NCBI GenBank assembly: GCA_933207985.1
Contig: OW240917.1
Location: 244,886,769 to 244,950,768 of the forward strand
DNA length: 64,000 bases
Source: Pelobates cultripes
Taxonomy: Eukaryota; Chordata; Amphibia; Anura; Pelobatidae
Direction of reading: 5' to 3'
A program made the translations under genes and the position numbers. Of this stretch, positions 62,781 to 64,000 are shown piece after piece. The first letter of the stretch is position 1; each line of letters begins with the position of its first letter. A model generated the notes under the pieces. The model did no database searches. It was not told the origin of the DNA and was given only the letters and a program-made list of their open reading frames with translations.

Positions 62781-64000
62781 TTTATATTAGGAGCCTGTGT
62801 GGTTCAGGGTTCCAGAAGTGGAGCAATCAGCAGGAGTTTTCCACTGGTTTCCATGGTGACTGCTCTGAAATTAGAACTTTGCATCACGACTGTGAGTTCT
62901 ATAAAACTCTAGTTGTCTTTCCCTGACATTCCCCTTTGACTCGACAAAAAATATTTTTGTGTGTTGATGCTCGGACAGAGGCTTAAGCAGAACTTGCCCA
63001 ATTATTTATCACACATTATTGTAAGATAGTGTTGGTGGGATTGATTAGACACTTTCTGGGTTATTTACTATGGTCCGGATAATGCTTGAGCTATAATGTG
63101 CAAAAAATACATTTTTTTTTTGTATAATAAAATAGTCTCCTTTGTATTTTTCTGAAATAATTATGGCATATGACCTTATTAAAAGATTGAAGGGTTTAGT
63201 TACAAAACAACAAATGATGTTTTATTGAAAACCAAATGCCATAATATAAATAGAATGGAGGTTAAAACAGTGAAGCTGTGATCATAACCAAGAGGCAGAA
63301 TTTTAAAAAATCAACTGTTTTGGACTAAATTTAGCAGTTTGGACTTCAACCAACTATAATTCACGGTTTAAAAGAACTGTATGGGCGCCATAATAACTTA
63401 ACCGAAAAAGTTGTTATGGTGCCCAGAGTTCCCTGGCGCTTTCTTACCTCGCAGGGTTAAACTGTTCTTGAATGGTCTAACCCCAAAGATTGCTGTCCAG
63501 CACCGGATCTCTCTGTCCCTATTGGCATCTGGTTTCTTCAATGCAGTTTCAGAAAGCAAGTGTTGCTGGGTAGGGTGGTCAGTTCGTACTCTAAGATGAT
63601 CAGCAGCTCCCCATTCATAAATAAAGCTACGTACAGGTTACAAAGTGCCAGGGGCCTTTGAGCACCATAATAATTTAATTTCAATTAAGTTGTTATGGTG
63701 CTTGGAGTTTTCCTCTAATGAATAATCACATAAATGCTACACTGAGACTATATCACGCGTTATTTAGCAAATTATGCAAAGTCTCCAGATGAAATCCGTT
63801 GAAGTGACAGTTTCCCTTTAAATTCCTCTATAAATTTTGTGGCTGTTACATGGTATCCTATGATATTTTCTGCATCACTGTCTACATCTAAGGGAATGCC
63901 CATTACATTTTAAATTTCAACCAGGAACTTTCTTTTTTTTTTTTAAATAAGTGAAACTTTTAATGTTCTTGATACCCATGTACATTATACGTAATATGTC
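62781..64000. other. ada intron 6 continuation
   Basis: No exon recognised. At 63367-63715 inverted copies of 'gttgttatggtgc' suggest another worn MITE. Confidence 0.45.

Overview
This window looks like nuclear DNA of an anuran amphibian. It has vertebrate exon-intron structure, T2-like MITEs of the kind described in Xenopus, and two classes of tyrosine-recombinase (YR) retrotransposons, Ngaro-like and DIRS1-like, that are common in frogs. The only host gene I recognise is the 5' half of adenosine deaminase (ada) on the + strand. Its exons 1-6 lie at 50669-61338, and the remaining exons must lie beyond the right edge.

Most of the rest is nested mobile DNA. From left to right: a near-intact Ngaro-like element (N1, 3124-10005) with complete A1-B1-A2-B2 split direct repeats; a second Ngaro family member (N2, about 14015-20088) inserted inside a T2-like MITE; a DIRS1-like element on the - strand whose two ends (20971 and about 40020) are tied together by an internal complementary region at 21551-21633. 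This DIRS1-like element has been expanded by a foldback element (about 21645-23265), a decayed Ngaro (N3, about 28050-32827) and a 7-kb TTAA-flanked piggyBac-like element (32984-39935). The piggyBac-like element itself carries a Penelope-like retroelement (34531-39690) inside a TA microsatellite. Further right are a solo Ngaro 3' end (N5, about 42660-43046), a 39-bp minisatellite, an internally deleted Ngaro on the - strand (N4, 45424-49933) lying about 0.7 kb upstream of the ada start codon, and a 5'-truncated Ngaro (N6, 51454-54738) in ada intron 1. hAT-like and T2-like elements sit in ada introns 1, 2 and 6.

The Ngaro copies share one layout: Gag (CCCH finger plus zinc knuckle), RT-RNase H in the +1 frame, YR in the -1 frame relative to pol, then an SGNH-hydrolase reading frame. 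The most interesting observation is a candidate splice system. Three copies have a phase-1 GT donor directly after the Gag zinc knuckle. Four copies from three families have a polypyrimidine-AG acceptor directly before the SGNH domain, also in phase 1. Splicing would remove RT, RNase H and YR and join Gag in frame to the hydrolase. A 13-base AATAAAGCTGTGG motif occurs near every Ngaro 3' end, and a hairpin in the B repeat changes in a compensatory way between N1 and N4, where it has been amplified into a minisatellite.

All calls come from reading the sequence. Family assignments rest on motifs and domain order, and no database search was run.
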